DNA of 64,000 bases from Azospirillaceae bacterium (GCA_028283825.1 JAPWJW010000001.1:1-64000), one strand, 5' to 3'. Positions 49,971 to 60,800 are shown, counted from the stretch's first letter. Notes: generated by a model not told the origin, from the sequence alone. Numbers and translations are program-made.

Positions 49971-51719
49971 ATGACGGCGGAGGGTATGAACGCCGACGGC
50001 GGCCGGCACGGCGGGGCCCGTCCCTTCGCCGCGCGCCTGCTGGCGGCCCTGGCCGGCACCCCGGGCAGCGCGCGCAAGGACCGTTTCCAGTCGCTGCGCG
50101 ACGCCCTTGACCGCACGCGCACCGTCACCCTGCGGCAGTTGGCGCTGGCCGCCATCCTGGCCGCCTGTTGCGGCACCGGCGTGCTGGCCATCATCAACAA
50201 GGCGGCAGCACTGGCGTCGGATGACGGCTATTCGCTGGTCTACGTCTTCCTCTTCTTCGTCCTGATCGTCGGCTACAACGTCGCCCAGAAATTCTTCACC
50301 AAGGGGGCGGCGCACGACCTGGAAATGGCGCTGCACGATGTCCGGGGCAGCACCGCCACCCGCATCGCCCGCCTGGATCTCCGCCATTTCGAGAGTTTCA
50401 CGGCGGAGCGCTTCTACACCGCCCTGGTCCGGTACTACGAGATGATCTCCATGGGGATCGTCAACCTGCTGTCGGGCGTGCAGTCGGGCGTCCTGTTCCT
50501 GTTCAGCATCTGCTACGTCCTCTACCTGTCGCCCGCAGCCTTCCTGCTGACCCTGGTGGCGGTGGGCTTCCTGACCTACGGCTACCTGATGAAGGCCGGC
50601 GAGACGGATGGCGCCCGGCATGAGGCAGCGAACGCGGAAACACGGCTGATGGAAGGCGTGCACGACCTGATCCAGGGCTTCAAGGAACTGAAGCTGGATC
50701 CGGCCAAGCGCGCCGTGGTGGTGGATGAGATCAAGGCCTGCAGCGCGCAGGCTGCGGAGCGACGGGCGCACGCCAACGACGTGCTGACCGACCTGATCGT
50801 CTACATCAACAGCACCTTCTACCTGTTGAGCGGTGCGGTGGTCTTCCTGCTGCCGCTGCTCAGCAAGGACAGCCACGAACAGATCGAGCGCCTGGTGATG
50901 GTGGTGCTGTTCGCCGCCAGTTCGCTGATGACCGGCGTGGGCGCCACCGTGCAGACCGTCGCCGGCGTGCGCCTGGCAGCCCAGGGCATCCGCGCGTTCG
51001 AGGGCGAACTGGACGGCCAGGTGGAAACCCATGACGACGACGTCGGCGCCACCGCCCCGCCGCCGTTCCAGTCTCTGGCGCTGCGCGACGTGCACTATAC
51101 CCACGCCACCGGCAACGGCGACCAGCGCTTCAGCATCGGCCCCATCAATTTCGACGCGCGGATGGGGGAGATCGTGTTCATCACCGGCGGCAATGGCTCC
51201 GGCAAGTCCACGGCGCTGAAGGTGATGACGGCACTGTACCCCGCCATGGGCGGGCAGCTGCTGCTGAACGGCGCGCCGCTGGCAACCGGCGCCACGGAAA
51301 GCTATCGCCGCCTGTTCGGCACCGTGTTCGCCGAGTTCTATACCTTTCACCGGCTGTTCAACATCCCGGCGGAGCGTGAGCCGGAGATGTGGCGGCTGCT
51401 GAAGCAGATGCAGCTGGCGGAAAAACTGCCCGGCGGCCTGATGAACGGCTTCAACCCGGCAGCCCTGTCCACCGGCCAGCGCAAGCGCCTGGCCCTGGTC
51501 ATCGCCTTGCTGGAGGACCGGCCGGTGCTGCTGTTCGATGAATGGGCGGCGGACCAGGACCCGGAATTCCGCGCCATCTTCTACCGCGAGATCCTGCCGG
51601 CCCTGAAGGCGGCCGGCAAGGCGGTCATCGCGGTCACCCACGACGACCGCTATTTCGATGTCGCCGACCGGCGCTATCACATGGATGAGGGTAAAATGCG
51701 CGAGGTCACGGCGGCATGA
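49971..51719 (+). CDS. cyclic-peptide/siderophore-type ABC exporter (SyrD/PvdE-like)
   Basis: The product is 582 residues, a half-transporter with six membrane helices (about 55-335) fused to an ATPase. Walker A is GGNGSGKST at 406-414, the signature LSTGQRKRL at 499-507, Walker B VLLFDEWAADQD at 519-530 and the switch His in VTHDDRYFD. LSTGQ instead of LSGGQ and DEWAADQD are typical of the PvdE/SyrD cyclic-peptide exporter group. It starts a plus-strand operon: the next gene overlaps it as ATGA. Its substrate could be a product of the nearby PKS locus or a peptide; this is inferred from position. Confidence 0.9.
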   Translation: MTAEGMNADGGRHGGARPFAARLLAALAGTPGSARKDRFQSLRDALDRTRTVTLRQLALAAILAACCGTGVLAIINKAAALASDDGYSLVYVFLFFVLIVGYNVAQKFFTKGAAHDLEMALHDVRGSTATRIARLDLRHFESFTAERFYTALVRYYEMISMGIVNLLSGVQSGVLFLFSICYVLYLSPAAFLLTLVAVGFLTYGYLMKAGETDGARHEAANAETRLMEGVHDLIQGFKELKLDPAKRAVVVDEIKACSAQAAERRAHANDVLTDLIVYINSTFYLLSGAVVFLLPLLSKDSHEQIERLVMVVLFAASSLMTGVGATVQTVAGVRLAAQGIRAFEGELDGQVETHDDDVGATAPPPFQSLALRDVHYTHATGNGDQRFSIGPINFDARMGEIVFITGGNGSGKSTALKVMTALYPAMGGQLLLNGAPLATGATESYRRLFGTVFAEFYTFHRLFNIPAEREPEMWRLLKQMQLAEKLPGGLMNGFNPAALSTGQRKRLALVIALLEDRPVLLFDEWAADQDPEFRAIFYREILPALKAAGKAVIAVTHDDRYFDVADRRYHMDEGKMREVTAA

Positions 51720-52924
51720 CCATGTCCACCGAACCGGCGACGCCGACCATCCAGCAGCCCGCGCCAAAGCCGGCCAAGCCCGGCCTGCGCGTCCGCTTTC
51801 GCATCTGGCGGCAGCGCCAGCGGCTGAACATCCTGCTGATCACGCTGATCCTGGCCTTCGCCTGCGTCGTCCTGGCCGACCGCATCTTCGTCAACATCCC
51901 GTCGGGCTCAGTCGGGGTATTGTGGCTGCGCCTGGCCGGCGGCACCCAGACCGGGTTCCACTACAATCCCGGTCTGAAGATCATCCCGCCTTGGGACCAG
52001 ATCTTCATATATGACGTGCGTCTGCGCCGCCTGGACGAAACGGTCCAGGCGCTGACCCGCGACGGCCTGGCGGTGGATGTCGAACTGACCGTGTCCTACT
52101 TCGTGGACCGCGACCTGGTGGGCAACCTGCACGAGACGCTGGGGCCCCAGTTCGAGGACACGCTGATCCGCCCGACCATCAGTTCGGAGATCCGCAACGC
52201 GGTGGCGGAGCTGCGTCCGGACGACCTGTACAGCATCAACCGCACGGCGCTGGAACAGCGGGTCGCCCGCCTGGTGCGCGGCGTGCTGGCACGCAGCCAT
52301 CTGGACGTCGGCAGCGATCACCAGCTGATCGACATCCAGGACATCTTCATCCGTAACATCACCCTGCCCCCGGCAGTCCGGGCTTCCATCGAACAGAAGA
52401 TCGCGGAGGAGCAGAACGCCCTGCGCTTCCAGTTCGTGCTGGAGAAGGAACGGCTGGAGAGCGAGCGCAAAGCCATCGAGGCGCAGGGTATCCGCCAGTT
52501 CCAGGAAATCGTCTCCAACGGCATTTCCGACCGCTACCTGCGCTGGAAGGGCATCGACGCCACCTTGCAGTTGGCCAGGTCGCCCAACGCCAAGGTGGTG
52601 GTCATCGGTGCCCAGAACGGCCTGCCGCTGATCCTGGACACCACGGACAAGTCCGTGACCGACAAGACCGGCCCCGACCTGGCGCCCGCCGTAGGCCCGC
52701 GCGCCAAGCGCCCGGTGACGCTCCCGGTCGGTGGGCAGGATGGGGAAGCCATGTCGTCCGCCTGGCCCCCGCCGCTGCCGGAGGCGGTCGATCCCCTGGA
52801 CGCCATGGACGAGGCCAAGCCCGCGCCGGCCGCCAAGGCGAAGCCGCCGGAAGGCGTGAAGCCCGGCACCGTAGCACCTGGGGACGTGAAGCCGGTCCCT
52901 GGCCCCACCCCCGGCAAGCCGTGA
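51716..52924 (+). CDS. SPFH/band-7 (prohibitin-like) membrane protein
   Basis: The product is 402 residues. It has a short cytoplasmic start, one membrane helix at about 37-56 (LNILLITLILAFACVVLA), then a band-7 domain (SGSVGVLWLRLAGGTQTGFH, DGLAVDVELTVSYFVDRD, VRGVLARSHLDVG) and a coiled coil (EEQNALRFQFVLEKERLESE). The last 90 residues are Pro/Lys-rich and probably disordered. Such proteins organise membrane microdomains or protease complexes. The start overlaps the exporter stop; a second ATG at 51722 is equally possible. Confidence 0.88.
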   Translation: MTMSTEPATPTIQQPAPKPAKPGLRVRFRIWRQRQRLNILLITLILAFACVVLADRIFVNIPSGSVGVLWLRLAGGTQTGFHYNPGLKIIPPWDQIFIYDVRLRRLDETVQALTRDGLAVDVELTVSYFVDRDLVGNLHETLGPQFEDTLIRPTISSEIRNAVAELRPDDLYSINRTALEQRVARLVRGVLARSHLDVGSDHQLIDIQDIFIRNITLPPAVRASIEQKIAEEQNALRFQFVLEKERLESERKAIEAQGIRQFQEIVSNGISDRYLRWKGIDATLQLARSPNAKVVVIGAQNGLPLILDTTDKSVTDKTGPDLAPAVGPRAKRPVTLPVGGQDGEAMSSAWPPPLPEAVDPLDAMDEAKPAPAAKAKPPEGVKPGTVAPGDVKPVPGPTPGKP

Positions 52925-52934
52925 CGCGGCGGCC

Positions 52935-55517
52935 ATGATCCGGCGCCTGATCTGCACGATCCTCGCCCTGCTCTTTCTCTGGGCCATCACCCTGGTGGTG
53001 CCCCGGATGATCGTGGCTTCGTTCCGCCGATCCGTCGTACCGGCGCCCATTGCCGCCATCGCCGGCTACCGCGAGGCCTACGCCGGGTCGGAGACGCTGC
53101 ACGGCGTGGCGCGCGCGCTGGTGCACGACCGCCCCATGCTGGTGGCGGTGGGCGAAGGCGGCCTTATCCTGACCAATGACGAGGGCAACCACCTGTGGGC
53201 GCGGCAGGAATCGCCCGGCCGCAGCGAACTTTATGCCGTGACCGGCGGGCCCGCCGGTTTCGTCGCCGTCGGATCGGGCGGGTTCGCCGCCCAATCCGCC
53301 GATGGCATCGGTTGGCACCCGGTCAAGACCGGGGTGCATGGCACCTTGACCGCCATCGCGGCGTCGCGTGATCGCTATGTCACCATCGGCCCCGCCGGCA
53401 TGGCCAGTTCCGCCGATGGCCGGACATGGGTGTCCGCCGATGTGCCCCAGGACGCCAACCTGATGGCGATCACCTATGCCGGCGACCTGTTCGTCGCGGT
53501 GGGCGAAGGCGTCAGCGCCGTTTCATCCGATGGGGTGGACTGGCGCCTGTGCCAGGTGGCCGATGGGGCGGTGCTGCAGAGCCTCGGGCATTCGCCCACT
53601 TTGGGTTTCATCGCGGGCGGGACCGACGGCATGCTGCTGCGGTCCCGTGACGGTTGCCGCTGGGCCCCCTTGAGCCCCGTGCCCGATGTCACCATCCGCG
53701 CCGTCCTGGCCGTGCCCGAGGGCATCGTGGCCGCCGGCACCGGTGGCGTCATTGGCATCGCCTGGCCCGGCAAGGCCTGGCAGGAGGGCGCATCCGACGC
53801 GCGCTATAACCTGGAATCCCTGACCCGCGCGGACGACCGCATCGTGGCGGTGGGCACCGGCGGCGTCATCCTCTCCTCCGTCGATGGGCGCCGCTGGCAG
53901 ACGGAACGGCGATCGGCGGGCCAGCCCATGCTGGGCGCCATCTTCAACGGCCGCTTCACGGCCGTGGGCGGGGGCGGCAGCATCCTGACCTCCACCGATG
54001 GCGAGAACTGGACCCGCCGCGTCCCCGCCACCCGCCGCGCCCTATGGGCCCTGGCCCCGCACGACAACGGTCTGATCGCCGTGGGCAGCCGGGGCCAGAT
54101 CATGATGTCGCGTGACGGCGTGTTGTGGTCCACCCGGTTCAGCGGCAGCCGCGCCGACCTGCTGGGCGTGGCGGCCTTCCGCCGCCAAATGATCGCCGTG
54201 GGTCAGAACGGCACCATCCTGACCTCGCCCGATGGCGATGCCTGGACCCCGCGCCGCGCCGCCGATCCCGTGGCGCCCCGTCGCGCCACCTCCCTGGCGC
54301 TGTGGGCGGTGACGAACGCCCGCGACTACGCCGTGGCGGTCGGCGAAAACGGCCTGATCGTCGTGTCGCGCGACGGCACGACGTGGAAAACCCTACCGCC
54401 CCTGACCCACCAGGATCTGCTGGCCGTCATGGCGGATGGGAACGAGGCCGTGGCCGTGGGATCGGACGGCATCATCCTGCGCACCGCCGATGGCGACACC
54501 TGGACACAGGAGGCCAGCGGCACGGGCGAGAAGCTGTGCGCCGTGGCCTATTGGAAATCCACCGTCTTCGCCACGGGCAGCGGTGGCACCATCCTGACCT
54601 CCACCGCGCCCGGCCAATGGACGGCCCGCGCCTCGGGCACGCGCAGCACGCTGTGCGCCGCGACCGCCGGTGAGGACGTCCTGGTGGCGCTGGGCTACAG
54701 CGGCGCCATCTCCCACTCCCACGACGGCGGGGTGACGTGGGAGGCGACGGCACTGCCCGTCCGCGAAGGCTATTGGCTGGCGCGGGCGGACGGTGACGTC
54801 ATCGCCTCCGGCGCCGCCCTGGACCAGGGTAGCATGGGGGCCGCCCGCTCCCCCGTCGTCGGCATCAGCGCCCCGGTATCAGGCGACGGCTATTGGCTGG
54901 CCACCCGTGACGGCCATGTGCACGTCGTGGGCGGGGTGCAGGATTTCGGTGGCGCCGTCGACCTGCGGCCCGGGCAAGAGATCGTCGGCATCGATCACAC
55001 GCCATCGGGACTGGGGTATCGCCTGCTGGCCAACGACGGCGCCATCTTCTGTTTCGGCAACGCCCATTGCGACCTGCCATCCAGCCCGGGCTCACCGGTG
55101 GAGAAGCCCGTCGCCCGTGCGGTCGACCTGATCAGCGCCCCGGTGGGCGAAGGATATGCGGTCCTGTATGCCGACGGCAGCGTGCGGGCCTTCGGTTCGA
55201 TGAAGTACATGGGTGACGCCACCGCCACCCTGGCCGGCCGCGGTGGCGACGGCCGTCCGGCGGCCAATGCCCTCAGCATGGCGCTGCCGCTGCATGGCAA
55301 GGGATACTGGATCCTGGCGGACGACGGGTCGGTGACGGGCCTTGGCTCCGCCCCCACCTTCGCGCCCGGCGACGCGGCGCCGGCACCGCGCAAGTCCGAC
55401 AACCTGCCCCGCCGGCCGGTGTCCATCGCCGCCCGCGCCGATGGCCAGGGCGTCTGGATCGCCATGTCCGACGGCCGTGTGATCGACCGCAGCCCTCCCC
55501 CGGTGCCAGGCCAATAA
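52935..55517 (+). CDS. membrane-anchored beta-propeller-like repeat protein
   Basis: The product is 860 residues. A membrane anchor or signal (LICTILALLFLWAITLVVP, 5-23) is followed by about 14 repeats of the type FVAVGEGGxIxxSxDGxxW, resembling BNR/Ycf48-type propeller repeats (about 60-600). The C-terminal 240 residues switch to a different repeat, GYWLARADGDVIASG / GYWLATRDGHVHVVG / GYWILADDGSVTGLG, best known from secreted actinobacterial proteins. Two propeller-like modules of different origin in one protein are unusual. It follows the SPFH gene by 10 bases and probably acts in the periplasm with it. Confidence 0.75.
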   Translation: MIRRLICTILALLFLWAITLVVPRMIVASFRRSVVPAPIAAIAGYREAYAGSETLHGVARALVHDRPMLVAVGEGGLILTNDEGNHLWARQESPGRSELYAVTGGPAGFVAVGSGGFAAQSADGIGWHPVKTGVHGTLTAIAASRDRYVTIGPAGMASSADGRTWVSADVPQDANLMAITYAGDLFVAVGEGVSAVSSDGVDWRLCQVADGAVLQSLGHSPTLGFIAGGTDGMLLRSRDGCRWAPLSPVPDVTIRAVLAVPEGIVAAGTGGVIGIAWPGKAWQEGASDARYNLESLTRADDRIVAVGTGGVILSSVDGRRWQTERRSAGQPMLGAIFNGRFTAVGGGGSILTSTDGENWTRRVPATRRALWALAPHDNGLIAVGSRGQIMMSRDGVLWSTRFSGSRADLLGVAAFRRQMIAVGQNGTILTSPDGDAWTPRRAADPVAPRRATSLALWAVTNARDYAVAVGENGLIVVSRDGTTWKTLPPLTHQDLLAVMADGNEAVAVGSDGIILRTADGDTWTQEASGTGEKLCAVAYWKSTVFATGSGGTILTSTAPGQWTARASGTRSTLCAATAGEDVLVALGYSGAISHSHDGGVTWEATALPVREGYWLARADGDVIASGAALDQGSMGAARSPVVGISAPVSGDGYWLATRDGHVHVVGGVQDFGGAVDLRPGQEIVGIDHTPSGLGYRLLANDGAIFCFGNAHCDLPSSPGSPVEKPVARAVDLISAPVGEGYAVLYADGSVRAFGSMKYMGDATATLAGRGGDGRPAANALSMALPLHGKGYWILADDGSVTGLGSAPTFAPGDAAPAPRKSDNLPRRPVSIAARADGQGVWIAMSDGRVIDRSPPPVPGQ

Positions 55518-55523
55518 GGGTGG

Positions 55524-56504
55524 TCACGCGATGGCCGCCGGCCGCAGCGCCGCCAGCAGCCGGTCGATGGCCTTCAGGCCGTTGGCGAAGGGCGACAGGA
55601 TGGTGAAGACCTGCGACCTTGAGTCCGGCGGCAGTTGCATGCGGATCAGCGTCGCCAGGGTGCCCGACGGGCTGAGGTCGACATAGATGGCGCCGCCCCG
55701 CCCTTCCAGGGTCTGCACCATGTGGCCGACATGCATCTGCCCGCGGGCGATGCGCCAGAACAGGTCCGGGGTGTCGGGCGTGGTCCAGCCCTGCAGGCTG
55801 GCGGAATGGCAGGGGCAACGCCCCGCCTCGAGCCGGACATCCGCCGTCAGGGCGCGGCTGGCCTCCGCCGCCGGCTCCATCCAGCGCGAATGGAAGGCGA
55901 AGGGGACGGGCAAGGCCTGGTAAGGCAGGCGCAGGCGGTCCAGTTCCGCCGCGATGGCCGGCATCATCGCCGCCGTGGCCGACAGCACGAAATGCTCATC
56001 CGAACTGACGCCGGCCAGTTCGCTGCGGCTGTTGAGGATGGGGTTGCCGCGCCACAGTTCGGGACTGGCCAGGACGGCGACCATGCCGCCCGGGGCACAG
56101 TGGCGGGCGTATACCTCCGGCTGGCGGGCCACGAGGGCCAGCGCCGTTTCCAGCGGCATCATGCCGGCGACCACCATGGCCGCGAACTCACCCAGGCTGA
56201 CCCCCGCCACCTGGTCGGGCACGATGCCGTGATGTTCCAGCGTGCGGGCCAGCGCCACCTCGGTCATGAAGATGGCCGGATGGGTGATGGGCAGGGCGTC
56301 GAAGGTGTCGCCCAGGCCCCGCCCCGGGGCATAAAGGGTGTCCAGGATGGGCCGGCCGAAATTCTCCCGCAGGAAGCGGTCGCCCAGGCACATCCACTCG
56401 GCGAAGACCGGATGGCCGCGAAACAGCTCCGCCCCCATCTGGTAGTACTGCGACCCTTGGCCCCCGAACAGGAAGGTGACGGGCAAGGTGCCGGAAACGC
56501 TCAT
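55524..56504 (-). CDS. stand-alone acyltransferase (FabD/trans-AT type)
   Basis: The product is 326 residues from the ATG at 56504; the frame is open upstream but crosses a terminator. It has the FabD-like fold markers TFLFGGQGSQYYQMGAELF near residue 9, the nucleophile Ser in GVSLGEFAAM (the usual GHSxG with Val for His), Arg in LALVARQ and the second catalytic His in FAFHSRWM. The family moves malonyl or other acyl units from CoA to ACP. It is convergent with the propeller gene (6-base gap) and near a PKS whose own AT is degenerate, so it is the likely trans-acting AT. Confidence 0.88.
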   Translation of the reverse strand: MSVSGTLPVTFLFGGQGSQYYQMGAELFRGHPVFAEWMCLGDRFLRENFGRPILDTLYAPGRGLGDTFDALPITHPAIFMTEVALARTLEHHGIVPDQVAGVSLGEFAAMVVAGMMPLETALALVARQPEVYARHCAPGGMVAVLASPELWRGNPILNSRSELAGVSSDEHFVLSATAAMMPAIAAELDRLRLPYQALPVPFAFHSRWMEPAAEASRALTADVRLEAGRCPCHSASLQGWTTPDTPDLFWRIARGQMHVGHMVQTLEGRGGAIYVDLSPSGTLATLIRMQLPPDSRSQVFTILSPFANGLKAIDRLLAALRPAAIA

Positions 56505-56582
56505 GCCTAAAACCCCAAGACCTCGACGGCCACAGCCGCTGTGGATGGGCCGCCGTCCCGCCCCAAAGATGAAAGGGGGCGC

Positions 56583-56619
56583 ACAAACAAAAGGCGCGGC
56601 CAGGAGGCCCGGCCGCGCC
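56583..56619 (-). terminator. intrinsic terminator of the DUF697 gene
   Basis: GGCGCGGCC at 56593-56601 and GGCCGCGCC at 56611-56619 form a perfect 9-bp GC stem with a 9-base loop. On the minus strand it is followed by TTTTGTTTGT. It lies 24 bases after the stop of the DUF697 gene and before the acyltransferase start, so the acyltransferase probably has its own promoter or depends on read-through. Confidence 0.8.
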
Positions 56620-56643
56620 CAGCGCTTAATCAAATGCCAGCAA

Positions 56644-57249
56644 TCAGGCCGCGGTGGCGGCTTCCTTGCTTTCCTTGACGTCCTTGGCTTCCTTCTTGGC
56701 GATCTTGGCCAATTCCTTGCCCTTCTCATACTGTTCGTGCGCGAAGGCCTTGAACTTGGTGGTGTCCAGATCCCACAGCGAGCCGCCTTGCTCATAGTGC
56801 TTCACGAACACCTTGCCGATGGCATAGGTGGAGGCGCCGGCGGCGATGGGCAGGGTCGCGGCAGAGAGGGCCCAGCCGATGCCCGGCACGGCCTTGATCA
56901 GGCTGCCGACGGCCAGACCGCCCGCCAGGCCGCCGACGGTGCCGACCAGCGACGCCAGGACGGAGCTGCCCAGCGACTTGGTGAAGGGCTTGCCGTACAG
57001 TTCCGACAGCTTCTGGATCATGCGCAGCTGAATGGCCGTGATGCCGGCGACATCGACCAGCGGCAGGGGCACAACGCTGACCGCGACGGCGGCCACGACA
57101 TAGTCCTTGATCTCGCTGGTGGCCAGCAGTGTCAGGGCCAGATCGTGGCTGACGTCGGGGGCCGGGGTCGCGACGGGCGCCACCGGAGCTTCGGGAGCGA
57201 CAACGGCCTCGGGGGCGGGGGCAGCGCTCTGGGCGGGCTTCTCAACCAT
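56644..57249 (-). CDS. DUF697-family membrane protein (paralogue 2)
   Basis: The product is 201 residues. An Ala/Pro-rich start is followed by the DUF697 core VVPLPLVDVAGITAIQLRMI, QKLSELYGKPFTKSL, a glycine-rich helical hairpin (LVGTVGGLAGGLAVGSLI) and ASTYAIGKVFVKHYEQGG. The C-terminus is a Lys/Glu-rich helix. The central block is clearly paralogous to the product of 49168-49719. A strong terminator follows. Confidence 0.87.
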   Translation of the reverse strand: MVEKPAQSAAPAPEAVVAPEAPVAPVATPAPDVSHDLALTLLATSEIKDYVVAAVAVSVVPLPLVDVAGITAIQLRMIQKLSELYGKPFTKSLGSSVLASLVGTVGGLAGGLAVGSLIKAVPGIGWALSAATLPIAAGASTYAIGKVFVKHYEQGGSLWDLDTTKFKAFAHEQYEKGKELAKIAKKEAKDVKESKEAATAA

Positions 57250-57834
57250 CGGGTAACTCCTTGATCGGCGTTATGGGTCGCGCCAGGGTTTTTATGGGGT
57301 CGGAGGACACGGGATGGGCGGCTGGCGACTTCGCCCGACAATAGCAGTGGGTTGGTGGTTTTGCATCCGCTGAGTTCGCGGAAAATCAACCCTTTCCACC
57401 CATCGGCGCATCACCGGCAGCAGCGCGACAGCCCGCCCCCTCTCCGGAGGAGGGATTGTTTTACTAGAAAATTCCAGATAGTTGTACTCTTATTCCGAGA
57501 TATTTGGATCTGATATCGACATGCCACTCCGTCAAAATCCAGGCTTTCCCGACCTTTTGCAGGGTGATTCCCGCCGCCATGGCGCGAACATTAAGCTTGG
57601 CTTGACAACCCCAGGACGATTCTTCATATGCCGGGGCGATGGGACGGCATGATAATGGAAATGTATCTGCCCTAAGCTTTCGAGTTAACTCGTTAGTTCA
57701 CAAAATTTATTGTAAATCCCACCGATCCGCGCTGCCACCTTTATCCGGCCGCACGGGCTTCAAGGCGGCCTCCCCCCGCCCTTCCGGCATGCCCCCAGCG
57801 GGCGTCCGAAGGCAGCGCAACCAGGTGTTCCATC
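57250..57834. other. divergent promoter region between DUF697 and PKS genes
   Basis: No gene is supported. The GC content drops clearly at about 57460-57540 and 57660-57720. This region must hold the promoters of both divergent transcription units. A palindrome at 57681-57692 is listed separately. A CCAGGTG lies shortly before the PKS ATG at a usable ribosome-site distance. Confidence 0.5.
57681..57692. promoter_or_regulatory. 12-bp perfect palindrome upstream of the PKS
   Basis: CGAGTTAACTCG is a perfect palindrome in the AT-rich part of the divergent intergenic region, about 143 bases before the PKS start and followed by AT-rich sequence. It is a candidate operator; no regulator gene is nearby to pair it with. 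Confidence 0.3.
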
Positions 57835-60800
57835 ATGACCTCCGCGTCTGAATCCGCCGCCCCCATCGTTGGGGCCCCGTTGACGCCCCTCGGGTTCGAC
57901 AATTTGGGCCAGATCCTGAAACGGGCGGCACAAGGGGATGGCGGCCTGGTCTTTCTGGGCGACGATGGTGCTGAACGCCGGCTGGATTACGCCCAGTTGC
58001 TGGATGAAGCGCTGCACGTCCTGGGCGGCCTGAACGCCGCCGGCTTGGGCCCAGGCGACCGGGTCATCCTGCCGGTCAGGGGCGTGGGCCGGCTGGTGCC
58101 CCTGCTGTGGGCCTGTTTCCTGGGTGGCATCGTGGCCGTGCCCATGGCGCCGCCGACGGTGATCGAGGATGCCGCCCCGCCGGTGCGCAAGCTGCACGCC
58201 ATCTGGGGCCTGCTGGACCGCCCGCTGGTGGTGGCCGACGGCGACATCCCGGCGGCACTGGCCGCCCATGCCGCGACGGCGGGATGGGCTGACTTCCGCG
58301 TCCTGGCGGCGGAGGGGCTGTGGCAGGGCCCCAAGCCGGCGCGTCTGCCCGACGTGCGGCCGGACGATCTGGCGATGATGCCGCAGACTTCGGGCAGCAC
58401 CGGCATGCCCAAGGCCGTCATGCTGACCCATGCCAACATCCTGGCCATGGTGGCGGGCACCATCCAGGCCAACGGCTTCGGCGCCGGCGACGCCACCTTG
58501 AATCTGGATGCCGCTGGACCATCCCGGCGCCAACGTCTTCCTGGGCGTGATGCCGGCCGTGACCGGCGCCTGGCAGGTCCACGTCCCCACCGCCCATATC
58601 CTGACCGATCCCCTGCGCTGGCTGGCGCTGCTGAGCCGCCATGGCGTCAGCATCTCCTGGGCACCCAACTTCGCCTTTTCCATGATCGGCCGCAGTGCCG
58701 ACCGGCTGGCGGCGCTGAACCTGGATCTGTCCAGCGTCAGCTTCCTGGTCAGCGCCGGCGAACAGGTGGCGGCCGCCACCTCATCCACCTTCCTGGAACT
58801 GCTGGAAGGCTACGGCCTGCGCGACGGCGCGTTGCGCCCGGCCTTCGGCATGGCGGAAAGCTGCTCCGGCATCACCTGGTCCAAGGGGCTGACGCGGGAC
58901 CAACTGGCCGGCAACCCCACCATCCTGTCCTTGGGGCCCCCCATCCCGGGCGCCGCCATCCGCATCACCGATGAGGACGGTCGCGTGCTGCCGGCCGGTG
59001 AGCTGGGCCTGCTGGAACTGTCCGGCCCCTCAGTGACGCAAGGCTATTACGACAACGCCGACGCGAACGCGGAAGCGCTGAAGCCCGGCGGCTGGTTCGC
59101 CACCGGCGACCTGGCCTATGTCGCGGAGGGTGAGCTGTACATCACCGGCCGCAAGAAGCAGATCATCATCATCAACGGCCTGAACATCCCGGCGCACGAT
59201 ATCGAGGCCGCGGCCGAGGAGGTGGCGGGCGTGGCCCCCTCCTTCACCGCCGCCTTTTCCGTCTTCAGCGCCGAGCGCGGAACGGAGGAACTGGTGCTGG
59301 TGTTCAGCCCGGCGGGCGATGTGGCGGAGGGCGACCTTGCCCGCCATCTGCGCGCCCACCTGACGCGCCGCACCGGCCTGGCCCCCACCCACCTGCTGGC
59401 CCTGCCGCCGCACCAGATCCCCAAGACCAACATCGGCAAAATCCAGCGCCTGGACCTGAAGCGCCGGTTCGAGAAGGGCGAGTTGCGCGGCTATCAGCTG
59501 GTGGCGGAGGCCCCGCGTCCGGCCGCGCCCCGCAAGAATGGCCGGGGGCAGGAGACGCTGATCACCACGGTGTGGGCCGACGCGCTGAGCCTGGCGGATA
59601 TCGGCCCTGACGACAACTTCTTCGAACTGGGCGGCCATTCCGTCCTGCTGATCCAGGTGGCCGGCCGCCTGAAGGAACATTTCCCGGCACTGGAGCCGGT
59701 GGACCTGTTCCGTTTCCCCACCATCCGCACCCTGGCGGCCTATCTGCGGGACGCGGCCGAAGGGCCGGACGCCGCCCCCACCGCCCAAGCCACCGCCCCC
59801 CGCCGCGCCTATGAAGGGGAGACGGAGGTAGCGGTCATCGGCATCGCCTGCCGCTTCCCCGGTGCCGACAACCCGGCCGAGTTCTGGGCCAATTTGCAGG
59901 CGGGCCGCGAATCCATCGCCCGCTTCACCGTCGATGAGCTGGTGGCCGCCGGCTTCGACCGTACGGCGGTGTCGCATCCGGATTACGTTCCCGCCAGCCC
60001 GGTGCTGAAGGACGCCGCCGGCTTCGACGCCGCCTTCTTCGGTTATGGCGCCCGCGAAGCGGAACTGATGGATCCGCAGCAGCGCCTGTTCCTGCACTGC
60101 GCGTGGGAGGCGCTGGAGGACGCGGGCTACAACCCCTTCCAGTATGCAGGCCGCATCGGCGCCTTCGCCGGCGCCAGCATGAACACCTACTTCACCAACA
60201 ACGTCCATCCCAACCGGCACAAGCTGGACCCGCGCGACCGCATCGACGTCTTCACCCTGGATTCCATGGGCGGCTTCCAGGCCATGGTGGCGAACGACAA
60301 GGACTACATCGCCACCCGCACCAGCTATAAGCTGGACCTGCGCGGCCCCAGCCTGAACGTGCAGACCGCGTGTTCCACCGGCCTGGTGGTCATCCATGCG
60401 GCGGTGCAGAGCCTGCTGGCCGGCGATTGCGCCATGGCCCTGGCGGGTGCCGCCGCGGTGCAGAGCCCGCAGGCCGCCGGCCATCTGTGGCAGGAGGGCA
60501 TGCTGGTGACGGCCGACGGCCATTGCCGAGCCTTCGACGCCGCGGCATCCGGCACCATCTTCGGCAGCGGCGTGGGGGCCGTGCTGCTGAAGCCGTTGAA
60601 GGCCGCCCTGGCCGACGGCGACCATGTCTACGCCGTCATCAAGGGTACCGCCGTCAACAACGACGGCGGCGTCAAGGTGGGCTTCATGGCCCCCAGCGGG
60701 ACGGGTGAGACCGGCGTGGTGCGCGACGCCCTGGCGGCATCCGGCGTGCCGCCCGAGACCATCACCTTCATGGAGGCGCACGGCACCGGCACGGCGCTGG

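Noticed and set aside
49494-51767. Minus-strand open frame of 757 codons opposite the exporter
   Set aside because: The plus strand has a complete ABC exporter with all motifs; the antisense translation is low-complexity.
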